Origin: Legionella sp.
Lineage (GTDB): Bacteria; Pseudomonadota; Gammaproteobacteria; Legionellales; Legionellaceae
Length of the DNA: 6,021 nucleotides
Direction of reading: 5' to 3'
Assembly (NCBI GenBank): GCA_004297865.1
Contig: SCSO01000128.1
Location: forward strand, 1 to 6,021
The position numbers and the translations under genes are program-made. This document shows, piece after piece, positions 1-5,517 of the stretch (position 1 is the first letter of the stretch; the number at the start of each line of letters is the position of its first letter). The notes under the pieces were generated by a model. That model saw nothing but the letters and a program-made list of their open reading frames with translations, was not told where the DNA came from and did no database searches.

Positions 1-105
1 AAAGAAGAGCATATGGGTTTCATAACTTTGAAAAATACAGAACTCGTCTTAGGGTGCTCTGTTGTTAATGGTGAGTGCCCCCGTAATTGGGAAAGACCCA
101 TTTAA
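1..105 (+). CDS. Possible C-terminal fragment of an unidentified protein
   Basis: Frame 1 is open from the window edge to a TAA at 103-105 and gives 34 residues ending in CPRNWERPI. No family is recognised and no domain is visible. The composition is protein-like, with mixed hydrophobic and charged residues and two cysteines, but 34 open codons can easily occur by chance. The opposite strand is also open here: an ATG at 101-99 reads off the window edge for 33 codons, but it has no convincing Shine-Dalgarno sequence, so I prefer the + strand reading. It would converge on the tRNA-Pro gene. The call is tentative. Confidence 0.3.
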   Translation, partial: KEEHMGFITLKNTELVLGCSVVNGECPRNWERPI

Positions 106-108
106 AAA

Positions 109-132
109 GTGTACCTAATAGTGTACCTAAAA
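109..132. repeat. Tandem GTGTACCTAA repeat, 12-bp period, beside tRNA-Pro
   Basis: The 10-mer GTGTACCTAA occurs at 109-118 and again at 121-130, exactly 12 bp apart. Each copy contains the palindromic core GTAC. It lies about 70 bp beyond the 3' end of the tRNA-Pro gene. Short repeated GTGTAC-type motifs between a tRNA 3' end and an integrase start are often seen at integrated elements, where they may act as arm-type recombinase sites. That functional reading is an inference, and no integrase is visible in the window. Confidence 0.5.
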
Positions 133-198
133 TTTGACTTGTTTGTATTGAAGGCTGGGTGAGAACCTGCAACTGATTGATAAATAAAGAGATTTAAT

Positions 199-275
199 TG
201 GTCGGGACGGAAGGATTTGAACCTTCGACCACTAGCACCCCATGCTAGTACGCTACCAGGCTGCGCTACGCCCCG
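199..275 (-). tRNA. tRNA-Pro(GGG), CCA encoded
   Basis: A complete 77-nt tRNA reads on the minus strand. The acceptor stem CGGGGCG pairs with CGTCCCG with one G-U pair, followed by discriminator A and an encoded CCA (201-199). The D arm contains AGCGCAGCCTGGTAGCG. The anticodon stem CTAGC/GCTAG encloses the loop ATGGGGT, so the anticodon is GGG, which reads CCC and CCU codons. The T arm has GGTTCAAATCC. The C1-G72 pair is the proline identity feature known from bacterial tRNA-Pro. It is a single gene with its own promoter upstream. No hairpin terminator is seen after it. The 3' flank may be an integration border. Confidence 0.97.
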
Positions 276-285
276 ATGGTGGGGA

Positions 286-314
286 ATAATAGCGAAGTCG
301 TGGGGAAATGACAA
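286..314 (-). promoter_or_regulatory. Sigma70-type promoter of tRNA-Pro
   Basis: On the minus strand, TTGTCA (314-309) and TATTAT (291-286) are separated by exactly 17 bp. They match the -35 and -10 consensus at 5 of 6 positions each. The -10 box ends 10 nt before the tRNA 5' end, so transcription would start within a few bases of the mature tRNA. A CCCC run lies between the -10 box and the tRNA. Confidence 0.8.
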
Positions 315-331
315 GGTTTTTTATTGGAAAT

Positions 332-350
332 GCCCGGCTTTTGGCCGGGC
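332..350 (-). terminator. GC-rich hairpin after endA, probable terminator
   Basis: A perfect 7-bp stem GCCCGGC/GCCGGGC with a 5-nt loop starts 8 nt after the nuclease stop codon and sits upstream of the tRNA promoter. In the minus (gene) direction the hairpin is followed by ATTTCC, a weak T-tract, so it may be an inefficient intrinsic terminator. Its position between a gene end and the next promoter is what favours the call. Confidence 0.65.
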
Positions 351-357
351 GTTGAGA

Positions 358-1089
358 TTAAGCTACTGCGTGTTCTTGGATGTAGGGGTTGGTGTATCCT
401 ACGACGTAGGCTACGTTTTCTGCCCATTCTAACTCCCAGTATCCTGGAGGGAATTTTTTATTCCATTCTTTTAGGAGTTTTCTTTGTTCTTTACTCATTT
501 CTATATTGTATTTATCAGCCATGAAGAGATTCGCTCTGGCCACTATGCCTTTGGCTCTATCGGGTGGTTCAGCTAGTTTTTTCTCTCTATCCACGTCAAA
601 TTCGCAACCGTAGTATCCCCTTTTGTTAGGTAGGATAGCGAATTCGTAGTTCGATCTTGCTTGGTTGACCGCACCGACTGCAGGCCATAGATTATAAAGT
701 TCAGCTTCTTTTTTACGAAACTCTTCATCGATTTTTTCGCAGCATTTGCGTCCTCTATATTCTTTGCCAGTATTATCATCCATGCATAATTTTTCTGTCC
801 AACAACGATGATAACGGCCAAAGTTTTCTGCAGGCATCATGTGTTCCCATTCAATGCGATTGGCACGTTCAATGGGAATAGCAGATTGCATGTTACAACT
901 GGCTAAATCAACCTTGTTTTCTGTATCATATTTACAACCACAATAAAGAGTCACTCGATGTTCACTAAATAATTCTGAAGCAATTTTCTTAGCTGCTGGG
1001 AAGTTGAGAGGTGCATTAGCGAAACTTATCGAAAAAGGCAGGATAAGCAGAATAAAGATTAACTTAAACCGTTGCAACAGTTGAACCAT
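358..1089 (-). CDS. endA: Endonuclease I (EndA/Vvn family), secreted DNase
   Basis: A 243-aa sequence-nonspecific nuclease of the beta-beta-alpha-metal class that would cleave DNA (and possibly RNA) in the periplasm or outside the cell. The first 24-26 residues form a signal peptide: QRFK, a hydrophobic core LIFILLILPF, then SFANA. The active-site motif EWEHMMPA spans residues 80-87. E82 and H83 correspond to the catalytic Glu/His of Vvn, and N133 in the following YNLWPAVGAVNQARSN helix to the metal-binding Asn. Eight cysteines (50, 52, 65, 96, 102, 116, 117, 162) match the four-disulphide pattern of the family. The AEPP and NPYIQ segments near the C-terminus resemble E. coli EndA. Length is normal and the gene looks intact. 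I chose the ATG at 1089 because AAGGAGGA lies 7 nt upstream; an in-frame TTG/ATG start 7-8 codons earlier would put that sequence inside the gene. It appears monocistronic. Confidence 0.93.
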   Translation of the reverse strand: MVQLLQRFKLIFILLILPFSISFANAPLNFPAAKKIASELFSEHRVTLYCGCKYDTENKVDLASCNMQSAIPIERANRIEWEHMMPAENFGRYHRCWTEKLCMDDNTGKEYRGRKCCEKIDEEFRKKEAELYNLWPAVGAVNQARSNYEFAILPNKRGYYGCEFDVDREKKLAEPPDRAKGIVARANLFMADKYNIEMSKEQRKLLKEWNKKFPPGYWELEWAENVAYVVGYTNPYIQEHAVA

Positions 1090-1096
1090 AGCGATG

Positions 1097-1104
1097 TCCT
1101 CCTT
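1097..1104 (-). promoter_or_regulatory. Strong Shine-Dalgarno deciding the endA start
   Basis: The minus strand reads AAGGAGGA, near-perfect complementarity to the 16S rRNA tail, 7 nt before the ATG at 1089-1087. It argues against the longer start at 1113. Confidence 0.85.
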
Positions 1105-1221
1105 GTGCATCAATTAAAATCAAAAAGATTTAATCTTGCTAAGAGGTTGGTTTCCTGCTATTTGTTGGACTTAAACGCTATGACGGTATTCAGATATTCA
1201 AAACTAGGTCGTTCTGAACCA

Positions 1222-1248
1222 CTTTCCTTTTATTAATATACAGGAAAG
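1222..1248. repeat. Inverted repeat CTTTCCT/AGGAAAG upstream of endA
   Basis: A perfect 7-bp inverted repeat with arms 1222-1228 and 1242-1248 surrounds a 13-nt A/T-rich centre. The centre includes TATATT on the minus strand, a possible -10 box. It lies about 135-160 bp before the endA start. It could be an operator overlapping a promoter or a leader hairpin. No matching -35 box is seen, so its role is open. Confidence 0.4.
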
Positions 1249-1405
1249 AAAGGGTTGGTGTTAGGGAAAATTTCGTAAGTTCAATGGGGTATGATTTTTA
1301 AAAAACAGAGATTTTTTTAAATTGATTCTTTGTTTAAATTAGGCGCTTTTAATGCTTTTTGATTAATTTTGGTGCTTTTTTTGTGGGCAAATTATTTTTT
1401 TGGAC

Positions 1406-1485
1406 ATGTAGGTTGGGTCATGACCCAACATAACCATTTCATCTTCGCTCAAGATCTTTATGTTGGGTCTCGACCCAACCTACAT
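1406..1485. repeat. REPIN/MITE-like pair of inverted palindromes
   Basis: Two 27-bp copies, 1406-1432 and 1459-1485, lie in inverted orientation and match at 25 of 27 positions. They differ only in the two central bases. Each copy begins ATGTAGGTTGGGTC, ends GACCCAACATA, and is itself a palindrome (GTTGGGTC/GACCCAAC). The 26-bp spacer contains a further stem ATCTT/AAGAT. The whole 80-bp unit can therefore fold into one long hairpin or a cruciform with side arms. A further GTAGGTTGG half-site (minus strand, 1500-1492) abuts the stop of the neighbouring gene. Paired inverted short palindromes are the hallmark of REP doublets mobilised by RAYT-type transposases. It may also end transcription of the upstream unit, although no T-tract follows. 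Confidence 0.8.
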
Positions 1486-1501
1486 TACTATCCAACCTAC
1501 T

Positions 1502-1864
1502 TTACAAAGAATCCATGATTTTTTGTGTTTCAAATTTGGCGTGAGAAATTTGAATGTAGCGCTTGCAATTTAAGAGCTCTGCGTATTGCAAATTATATAT
1601 TGCATCAGTGAGTTCTTCTTTAGCTATATCATCAGAATCGTCTAAAATGTATTCACTAGCAACACTTAATAGATAAGTGGATAAAATAAGTTTATCTACA
1701 CAGGCTTCCTTTTTTTGACTAGAAATAAGTGAAGAGACTGATTGCGCTAAAACTCTACATTGAGTAGCCAAAACATCCTTATTAGGGTGCATAGCTTGAA
1801 CTGTGCTAATGCTTAAAAAAGGTAAACTACAGAATAAAGCTCGTCTTAAAATCAATTTAAACAT
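1502..1864 (-). CDS. Small exported protein of unknown function
   Basis: A 120-aa protein not recognised as any family. Residues 1-24 form a clear signal peptide: MFKLILRR, hydrophobic core ALFCSLPFLSIS, and a VQA cleavage motif. The mature protein is about 96 residues and looks almost entirely helical. It has three cysteines (36, 55, 100) and an acidic patch, DDSDD, at 76-79. There is no lipobox or further membrane segment, so a soluble periplasmic or secreted protein is expected. The ATG at 1864 is preferred over the upstream in-frame start at 1939 because CAGGAG lies 5 nt before it and it places the signal peptide at the N-terminus. The longer form would also overlap the gcdH end. It is the last gene of the E1-gcdH unit, 61 nt after gcdH with a hairpin between. 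The stop sits against the palindromic repeat. A functional link to gcdH is not implied. Confidence 0.75.
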   Translation of the reverse strand: MFKLILRRALFCSLPFLSISTVQAMHPNKDVLATQCRVLAQSVSSLISSQKKEACVDKLILSTYLLSVASEYILDDSDDIAKEELTDAIYNLQYAELLNCKRYIQISHAKFETQKIMDSL

Positions 1865-1882
1865 TTTAACTCCTGTAATGCA

Positions 1883-1903
1883 TTGGAACCTGTCACGTTC
1901 CAA
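1883..1903 (-). promoter_or_regulatory. Hairpin between gcdH and the small exported gene
   Basis: A perfect 7-bp stem TTGGAAC/GTTCCAA with a 7-nt loop lies in the 61-nt gap, ending a few bases upstream of the CAGGAG Shine-Dalgarno. No T-tract follows, so it does not look like an intrinsic terminator. It could be an mRNA processing or stability element, or an operator. Function is inferred from position only. Confidence 0.45.
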
Positions 1904-1925
1904 ACGATAATCCAAAACTCCACTC

Positions 1926-3083
1926 CTAATTAAAGGCATTAATTCCCGTAATGTGTTTTCCTAACACTAACGTATGGACATTGTCTGTACCTTCATAAGT
2001 AAAGACTGATTCCAAATTCATCATATGACGGATCACGTGATACTCTAAACTGATTCCATTGCCACCTAATAAATTTCTACACTTACGCGCAATATTTAAA
2101 GCTTCTCGACACGCGTTACCCTTCGCTAAAGAAATCATCACCGGCGTTTCCCGATGCTGTTCTTTTAATCTACCGATTTGCAAATTCATGCATTGCGCTT
2201 TGATGATCTCGGTATACATTTCCGCCAAATCTTTTTGAATGAGTTGGAAAGAAGCCAGGGGCTTGTTAAATTGCTTACGTTCCAATAAATAATCACGGGT
2301 AATATCAAAACAAGCCATCGCAGCACCCATCGCACCCCAAGCAATGCCGTAACGTGCTTGGCTTAAACAACTTAAAGCAGCTCCTAACCCTTTCTCACTA
2401 CCTGGCAAAAGATTCTCATCAGGGACAAAGACATTATCAAACACTAATTCACCGGTAATAGATGCGCGCAGCGACATTTTTAATTTAATCTCCGGGCAAC
2501 TAACGCCTTTAGATTTTGTATCTACAATAAACCCGCGAATTCCATCATCCGTTCTTGCCCAAACAATGGCTATATCAGCAATAGGTGCATTGGTGATCCA
2601 CATTTTTGCACCATTTAAAATCCAACCGCCATCGGTTTTTTTAGCATTGGTGCGCATGCTGCCGGGATCCGAACCAGAATCAGGCTCAGTCAAACCAAAA
2701 CAACCGATCACTTTGCCGGCAGCCATGTCAGGAAGATAACGCTTACGCTGTTCTTCATTACCAAATTTAAAAATGGGATACATGCACAAAGAACTTTGTA
2801 CTGAGACAAAACTACGTAAACCACTGTCTCCTTTTTCTAATTCTTGGCAAACCAAACCATAAGCCACATAGGACGCTTCCGCACCACCATATTCTGTGGG
2901 CAAGGTTAAACCGAATAAACCTAGCTCAGCAGATTTTTCAATGAGTTGACGAGGGAAATGAGCATGCTCGTAAGACTCTGCCATTAAAGGCACCACATCA
3001 TTATTCACAAAGCGAGTCACGCTATCGCGAATCATTCGTTCATCATCATGTAATTGCTCATCAAGAAACAACAAGTCGTCCAC
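1926..3083 (-). CDS. gcdH: Glutaryl-CoA dehydrogenase (acyl-CoA dehydrogenase family)
   Basis: A 385-aa FAD enzyme that converts glutaryl-CoA to crotonyl-CoA and CO2, passing electrons to ETF, in lysine/tryptophan-type catabolism. The family motifs are in order: SGLRSFVSVQSSL (87-99), GCFGLTEPDSGSDPGSM (127-143), WITN (162-165), SLRASITGELVFDNV (204-218), ARYGIAWG (243-250), LLGGNGISLEYHVIRH (338-353) and TYEGTDNVH (362-370). E364 is the catalytic base. E83 and R90 align with the human Glu87 and Arg94 that contact the glutaryl carboxylate, which separates it from ordinary acyl-CoA dehydrogenases. Length is normal for a bacterial form without transit peptide. The start is GTG at 3083, with GGGAG 7 nt upstream. 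It lies inside the last 23 bp of the E1 gene, indicating translational coupling. Confidence 0.93.
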   Translation of the reverse strand: MDDLLFLDEQLHDDERMIRDSVTRFVNNDVVPLMAESYEHAHFPRQLIEKSAELGLFGLTLPTEYGGAEASYVAYGLVCQELEKGDSGLRSFVSVQSSLCMYPIFKFGNEEQRKRYLPDMAAGKVIGCFGLTEPDSGSDPGSMRTNAKKTDGGWILNGAKMWITNAPIADIAIVWARTDDGIRGFIVDTKSKGVSCPEIKLKMSLRASITGELVFDNVFVPDENLLPGSEKGLGAALSCLSQARYGIAWGAMGAAMACFDITRDYLLERKQFNKPLASFQLIQKDLAEMYTEIIKAQCMNLQIGRLKEQHRETPVMISLAKGNACREALNIARKCRNLLGGNGISLEYHVIRHMMNLESVFTYEGTDNVHTLVLGKHITGINAFN

Positions 3084-5298
3084 TTTCCTTCTCCCTTTTA
3101 TCTGCCTGTAACGCGATTACCGCTTCAACGATACTTTCCTGACTAGGTAATACATACTGCCAAGCCGTACCCAACGGAATAAAGCAATCTTTACCAGTAA
3201 TCCGTTTTATTTTCAACCGTGATGACGCTTCTTCCATCAATAAAGTAATTATCCCTTCACTGAGCGAAGCACTTTCTCTACCTTCATCCACAATTAATAC
3301 GCGTTTGGCTTTAGCCACTTCTTTTAAAATAGCTTCTTTAGGTAAAGGACTTAACCAACGTAGATCAACAATCTTCACCGGAATCTCATGTTTTTCTGCT
3401 AAAACTTTTGCGGCTTGGCGAGATAAATAATAGCCATTAGCATAAGTTAAAATTACCGTTTCTCCTTCACCGTAAACCCCTACTTCACCGGGTTCGATCA
3501 TTTCTTCAGGAGCAGGATAATCAAACAACCATTCGTTATCTCCAGGACTATGTAGATCTTTAGTCATGTATAAAGCAATAGGTTCTAAAAAGATCACCAC
3601 ACGTCCTTCTTTATAAGCGAGACGAACACAGGTACGTAACATCTTCGCTGCATCCGGACCATTGGAAGGGCAAGCTACTATCACGCCCGGTAAGTCGCGT
3701 AGTATCGCAATCGAGTTATCATTATGAAAATGTCCACCAAAACCTTTCTGATATGCCAACGAAGCAATGCGAATTACCATGGGATTTTGATATTGGCCAC
3801 TAGAGAAAAACGAAAGGGTTGAGGCTTCACCACGTAATTGATCTTCGGCATTATGCAAATAGGCTAAAAATTGAATTTCCGGAATGGGAATAAAACCATT
3901 ATGCGCTAAACCAATTGCCGTACCTAAAATAGTGGTTTCATCTAAAATCGTATCAAAGACACGTCGTTGCCCAAAGCGCGCACGCAAATCAGCAGTCACG
4001 CGATACACGCCCCCTTTTTTACTGACGTCTTCCCCGAAGACTAACACATTAGGGTACTGCATTAATAAATCAGTTAAAGCAAAATTAATGTGCTGACATA
4101 AATTACGTTTCTGGGTTAACTGAGCGTAAGCTCCTGCAAAAACTTGTTCTCTTTTCGCTTCATCGGGAAAAGCATAATCAGGTTTGTCTTTTACAATGGG
4201 TATTAAGGAAGCCATGACTTGCTCTGCACTTTCCATGCGCGGTTCACGAATTGCTTCTAAAGCTTTCGCTTCAATTAAAGCTTTATTGTCTTGGTAGAGC
4301 TCCACCATCGCTTTGGGACTCATCCACTTTTCTCTATACAAAAGTCCGGCAGTATGTAACAAAGGATCGTTGCTTTCACGTGCTTCGATCTCTTGTTGGG
4401 TATTGTATTGCGATTCAATATCGGAACCAGCGTGTCCTAATAAACGCACGCAGCGCATGTGTAAAAAGACGGGTTGTTTTTTCACGCGAGCTAAATATTC
4501 TGCTTCTTGGGCTTTAGCATAAATATCGGCGATATTCAGTCCATCACAACTAAGATAATGAAATCCCGGACGAGCGCTCACTGATTTTTCTACCCAATCT
4601 GAAGGGGTGGGAACTGAAATACCGATTCCGTTGTCTTCACAAATAAAAACAATCGGCAAAGGGTATTTTTGTTCGCTTATCCATGAACAAGCATTCAAGG
4701 TAGTCTGCGTAGAGGCATGATTGATGGATGCATCACCAAAGGAACAGAGAATCACTGAATCTGCTGCAAGATTAGCAGAAATTCCTAACTCTTTAGCACG
4801 GGTAATTGACAATGCCGTTCCTAGCGCTTTAGGAAGATGAGAGGCAATGGTTGAAGTTTGTGGTGGAATATTTAATGGGACGCTGCCAAATACCTTATGA
4901 CGCCCCCCTGAAATAGGATCACAAGCTGCGGCTACTAATGAAAAGAGGATATCTTTAACGCCATCCAAACCTGGCATTTGTTTAGCACGTTCAATGAAAA
5001 AAGCACCAGAACGATAATGCAAAAAGGCCATGTCCGTCCTGCGAAAGACCTGTCCAAAGACTGCATTACCCTCGTGTCCGCTGCTGCCTATGGTATAAAA
5101 AGAAAGCCCTTTTTCTTTTAATTGCCTAGCTACTAAATCAAGAAGTCGCGATTTAATCTGGGAATCAAACAGTTCAATCGCCATTTTTTTACTTAATTCT
5201 GCAGTGGCGGGACTCATGGTACTGAGAGGTGTGGGAAAATCCTTTTGCAGTACTCGTTTAACAAATTGTTCATCAACAACACTGGCTCGATCTAACAT
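3061..5298 (-). CDS. Fused alpha/beta 2-oxoacid dehydrogenase E1 component
   Basis: A 745-aa thiamine-diphosphate enzyme joining the alpha and beta chains of a branched-chain/pyruvate-type E1 in one polypeptide. It would decarboxylate a 2-oxoacid and transfer the acyl group to a lipoyl E2. The alpha half (about 40-370) has HYRSGAF (94-100), ISGGRHKVFGS (129-139) and the diphosphate/Mg site SFGDAS (187-191) to EDNGIGIS (221-228). The usual GDG is GDA here, but D189 and N223 are kept. The beta half (about 395-735) has VFGEDV (420-425) with the cofactor-activating E423, then PEIQFLAYLHNAEDQLRGEAS (473-493), GGHFHND (521-527) and the C-terminal transketolase-like domain with VKIVDLRWLSPLP (641-653). 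Such fusions are often annotated as 2-oxoisovalerate dehydrogenase; the coupled gcdH instead hints at 2-oxoadipate. The substrate is unproven. The ATG has TAGGG 7 nt upstream. No E2 or E3 gene is in view. Confidence 0.88.
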   Translation of the reverse strand: MLDRASVVDEQFVKRVLQKDFPTPLSTMSPATAELSKKMAIELFDSQIKSRLLDLVARQLKEKGLSFYTIGSSGHEGNAVFGQVFRRTDMAFLHYRSGAFFIERAKQMPGLDGVKDILFSLVAAACDPISGGRHKVFGSVPLNIPPQTSTIASHLPKALGTALSITRAKELGISANLAADSVILCSFGDASINHASTQTTLNACSWISEQKYPLPIVFICEDNGIGISVPTPSDWVEKSVSARPGFHYLSCDGLNIADIYAKAQEAEYLARVKKQPVFLHMRCVRLLGHAGSDIESQYNTQQEIEARESNDPLLHTAGLLYREKWMSPKAMVELYQDNKALIEAKALEAIREPRMESAEQVMASLIPIVKDKPDYAFPDEAKREQVFAGAYAQLTQKRNLCQHINFALTDLLMQYPNVLVFGEDVSKKGGVYRVTADLRARFGQRRVFDTILDETTILGTAIGLAHNGFIPIPEIQFLAYLHNAEDQLRGEASTLSFFSSGQYQNPMVIRIASLAYQKGFGGHFHNDNSIAILRDLPGVIVACPSNGPDAAKMLRTCVRLAYKEGRVVIFLEPIALYMTKDLHSPGDNEWLFDYPAPEEMIEPGEVGVYGEGETVILTYANGYYLSRQAAKVLAEKHEIPVKIVDLRWLSPLPKEAILKEVAKAKRVLIVDEGRESASLSEGIITLLMEEASSRLKIKRITGKDCFIPLGTAWQYVLPSQESIVEAVIALQADKREKESGRLVVS

Positions 5299-5517
5299 CA
5301 GCGCACCCTATTTAATGACCAGTTGAACTCAAAATTTTTCAATTTTTTTATTTATTTACTAAGTTCATGATTTTAAAACATAAAACTTAAAGAAATTAAG
5401 CAATTTAGGTTCGAAATCCGGTGTCCATTCTTGGTTAATTTTAAAGCAAATCAACTTTCTGCCGATACTAAAAAGGATGAGTATATACCTATTCAAATTG
5501 AACCGAAAGGACGATGT
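5299..5517. other. Divergent intergenic region between E1 and FliK-like genes
   Basis: This 219-bp, strongly AT-rich gap must carry promoters for both directions. Near the right end TATATA (5482-5487) is a possible -10 for the + strand gene, but the sequence 17 bp upstream (CTGCCG) is a poor -35. A small palindrome TTCAA-A-TTGAA lies at 5492-5502. In the minus direction no -35/-10 pair with good spacing was found upstream of the E1 gene. Shine-Dalgarno sequences are TAGGG (5310-5306, minus) and AAAGGA (5506-5511, plus). No small gene is supported here. Confidence 0.55.

Larger units (their letters stand above)
1090..1501. other. Gene-free AT-rich interval upstream of endA
   Basis: About 410 bp hold no supportable gene. 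Going from endA leftward in transcription, the interval contains the endA Shine-Dalgarno, a perfect 7-bp inverted repeat (1222-1248), an A/T-only hairpin (1297-1321) and a T-rich stretch with repeated TGCTTTT motifs (1342-1380). The paired palindrome at 1406-1485 follows. No sigma70 promoter with good boxes and spacing was found for endA, although one must exist if the palindrome ends the upstream transcript. Decayed coding sequence cannot be excluded: one minus-strand frame reads about 23 codons without an ATG. Confidence 0.6.

Noticed and set aside
102..314. 70-codon minus-strand open frame across the tRNA
   Set aside because: It reads straight through the tRNA-Pro gene (VAQPGSVLAWGASGRRFKS is the typical translation of this tRNA) and has no good start signal.
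217..524. Two overlapping + strand open frames near the tRNA and endA end
   Set aside because: They run antisense through the tRNA and the conserved end of endA and have no recognisable product.
573..821. 82-codon minus-strand frame inside endA
   Set aside because: Out-of-frame shadow of a well-conserved nuclease gene.
1125..1137. AAGAT-TTA-ATCTT small palindrome upstream of endA
   Set aside because: Five-base arms in AT-rich sequence; expected by chance.
1297..1321. A/T-only hairpin (TTTAAAAAA/TTTTTTAAA)
   Set aside because: Nine base pairs, but all A-T in a very AT-rich spacer; low stability, likely to occur by chance, and not placed after a gene end.
1310..1395. Possible decayed coding sequence on the minus strand (reads NQKALKAPNLNKESI then stop)
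   Set aside because: Only about 23 open codons without an ATG and no similarity that I recognise.
3884..4522. Three + strand open frames opposite the E1 gene
   Set aside because: Antisense to strongly conserved E1 sequence; no Shine-Dalgarno or recognisable motifs.
5407..5424. GGTTCGAAATCC, similar to a tRNA T loop
   Set aside because: The flanking bases do not form a 5-bp T stem and no anticodon or acceptor arm is present nearby.
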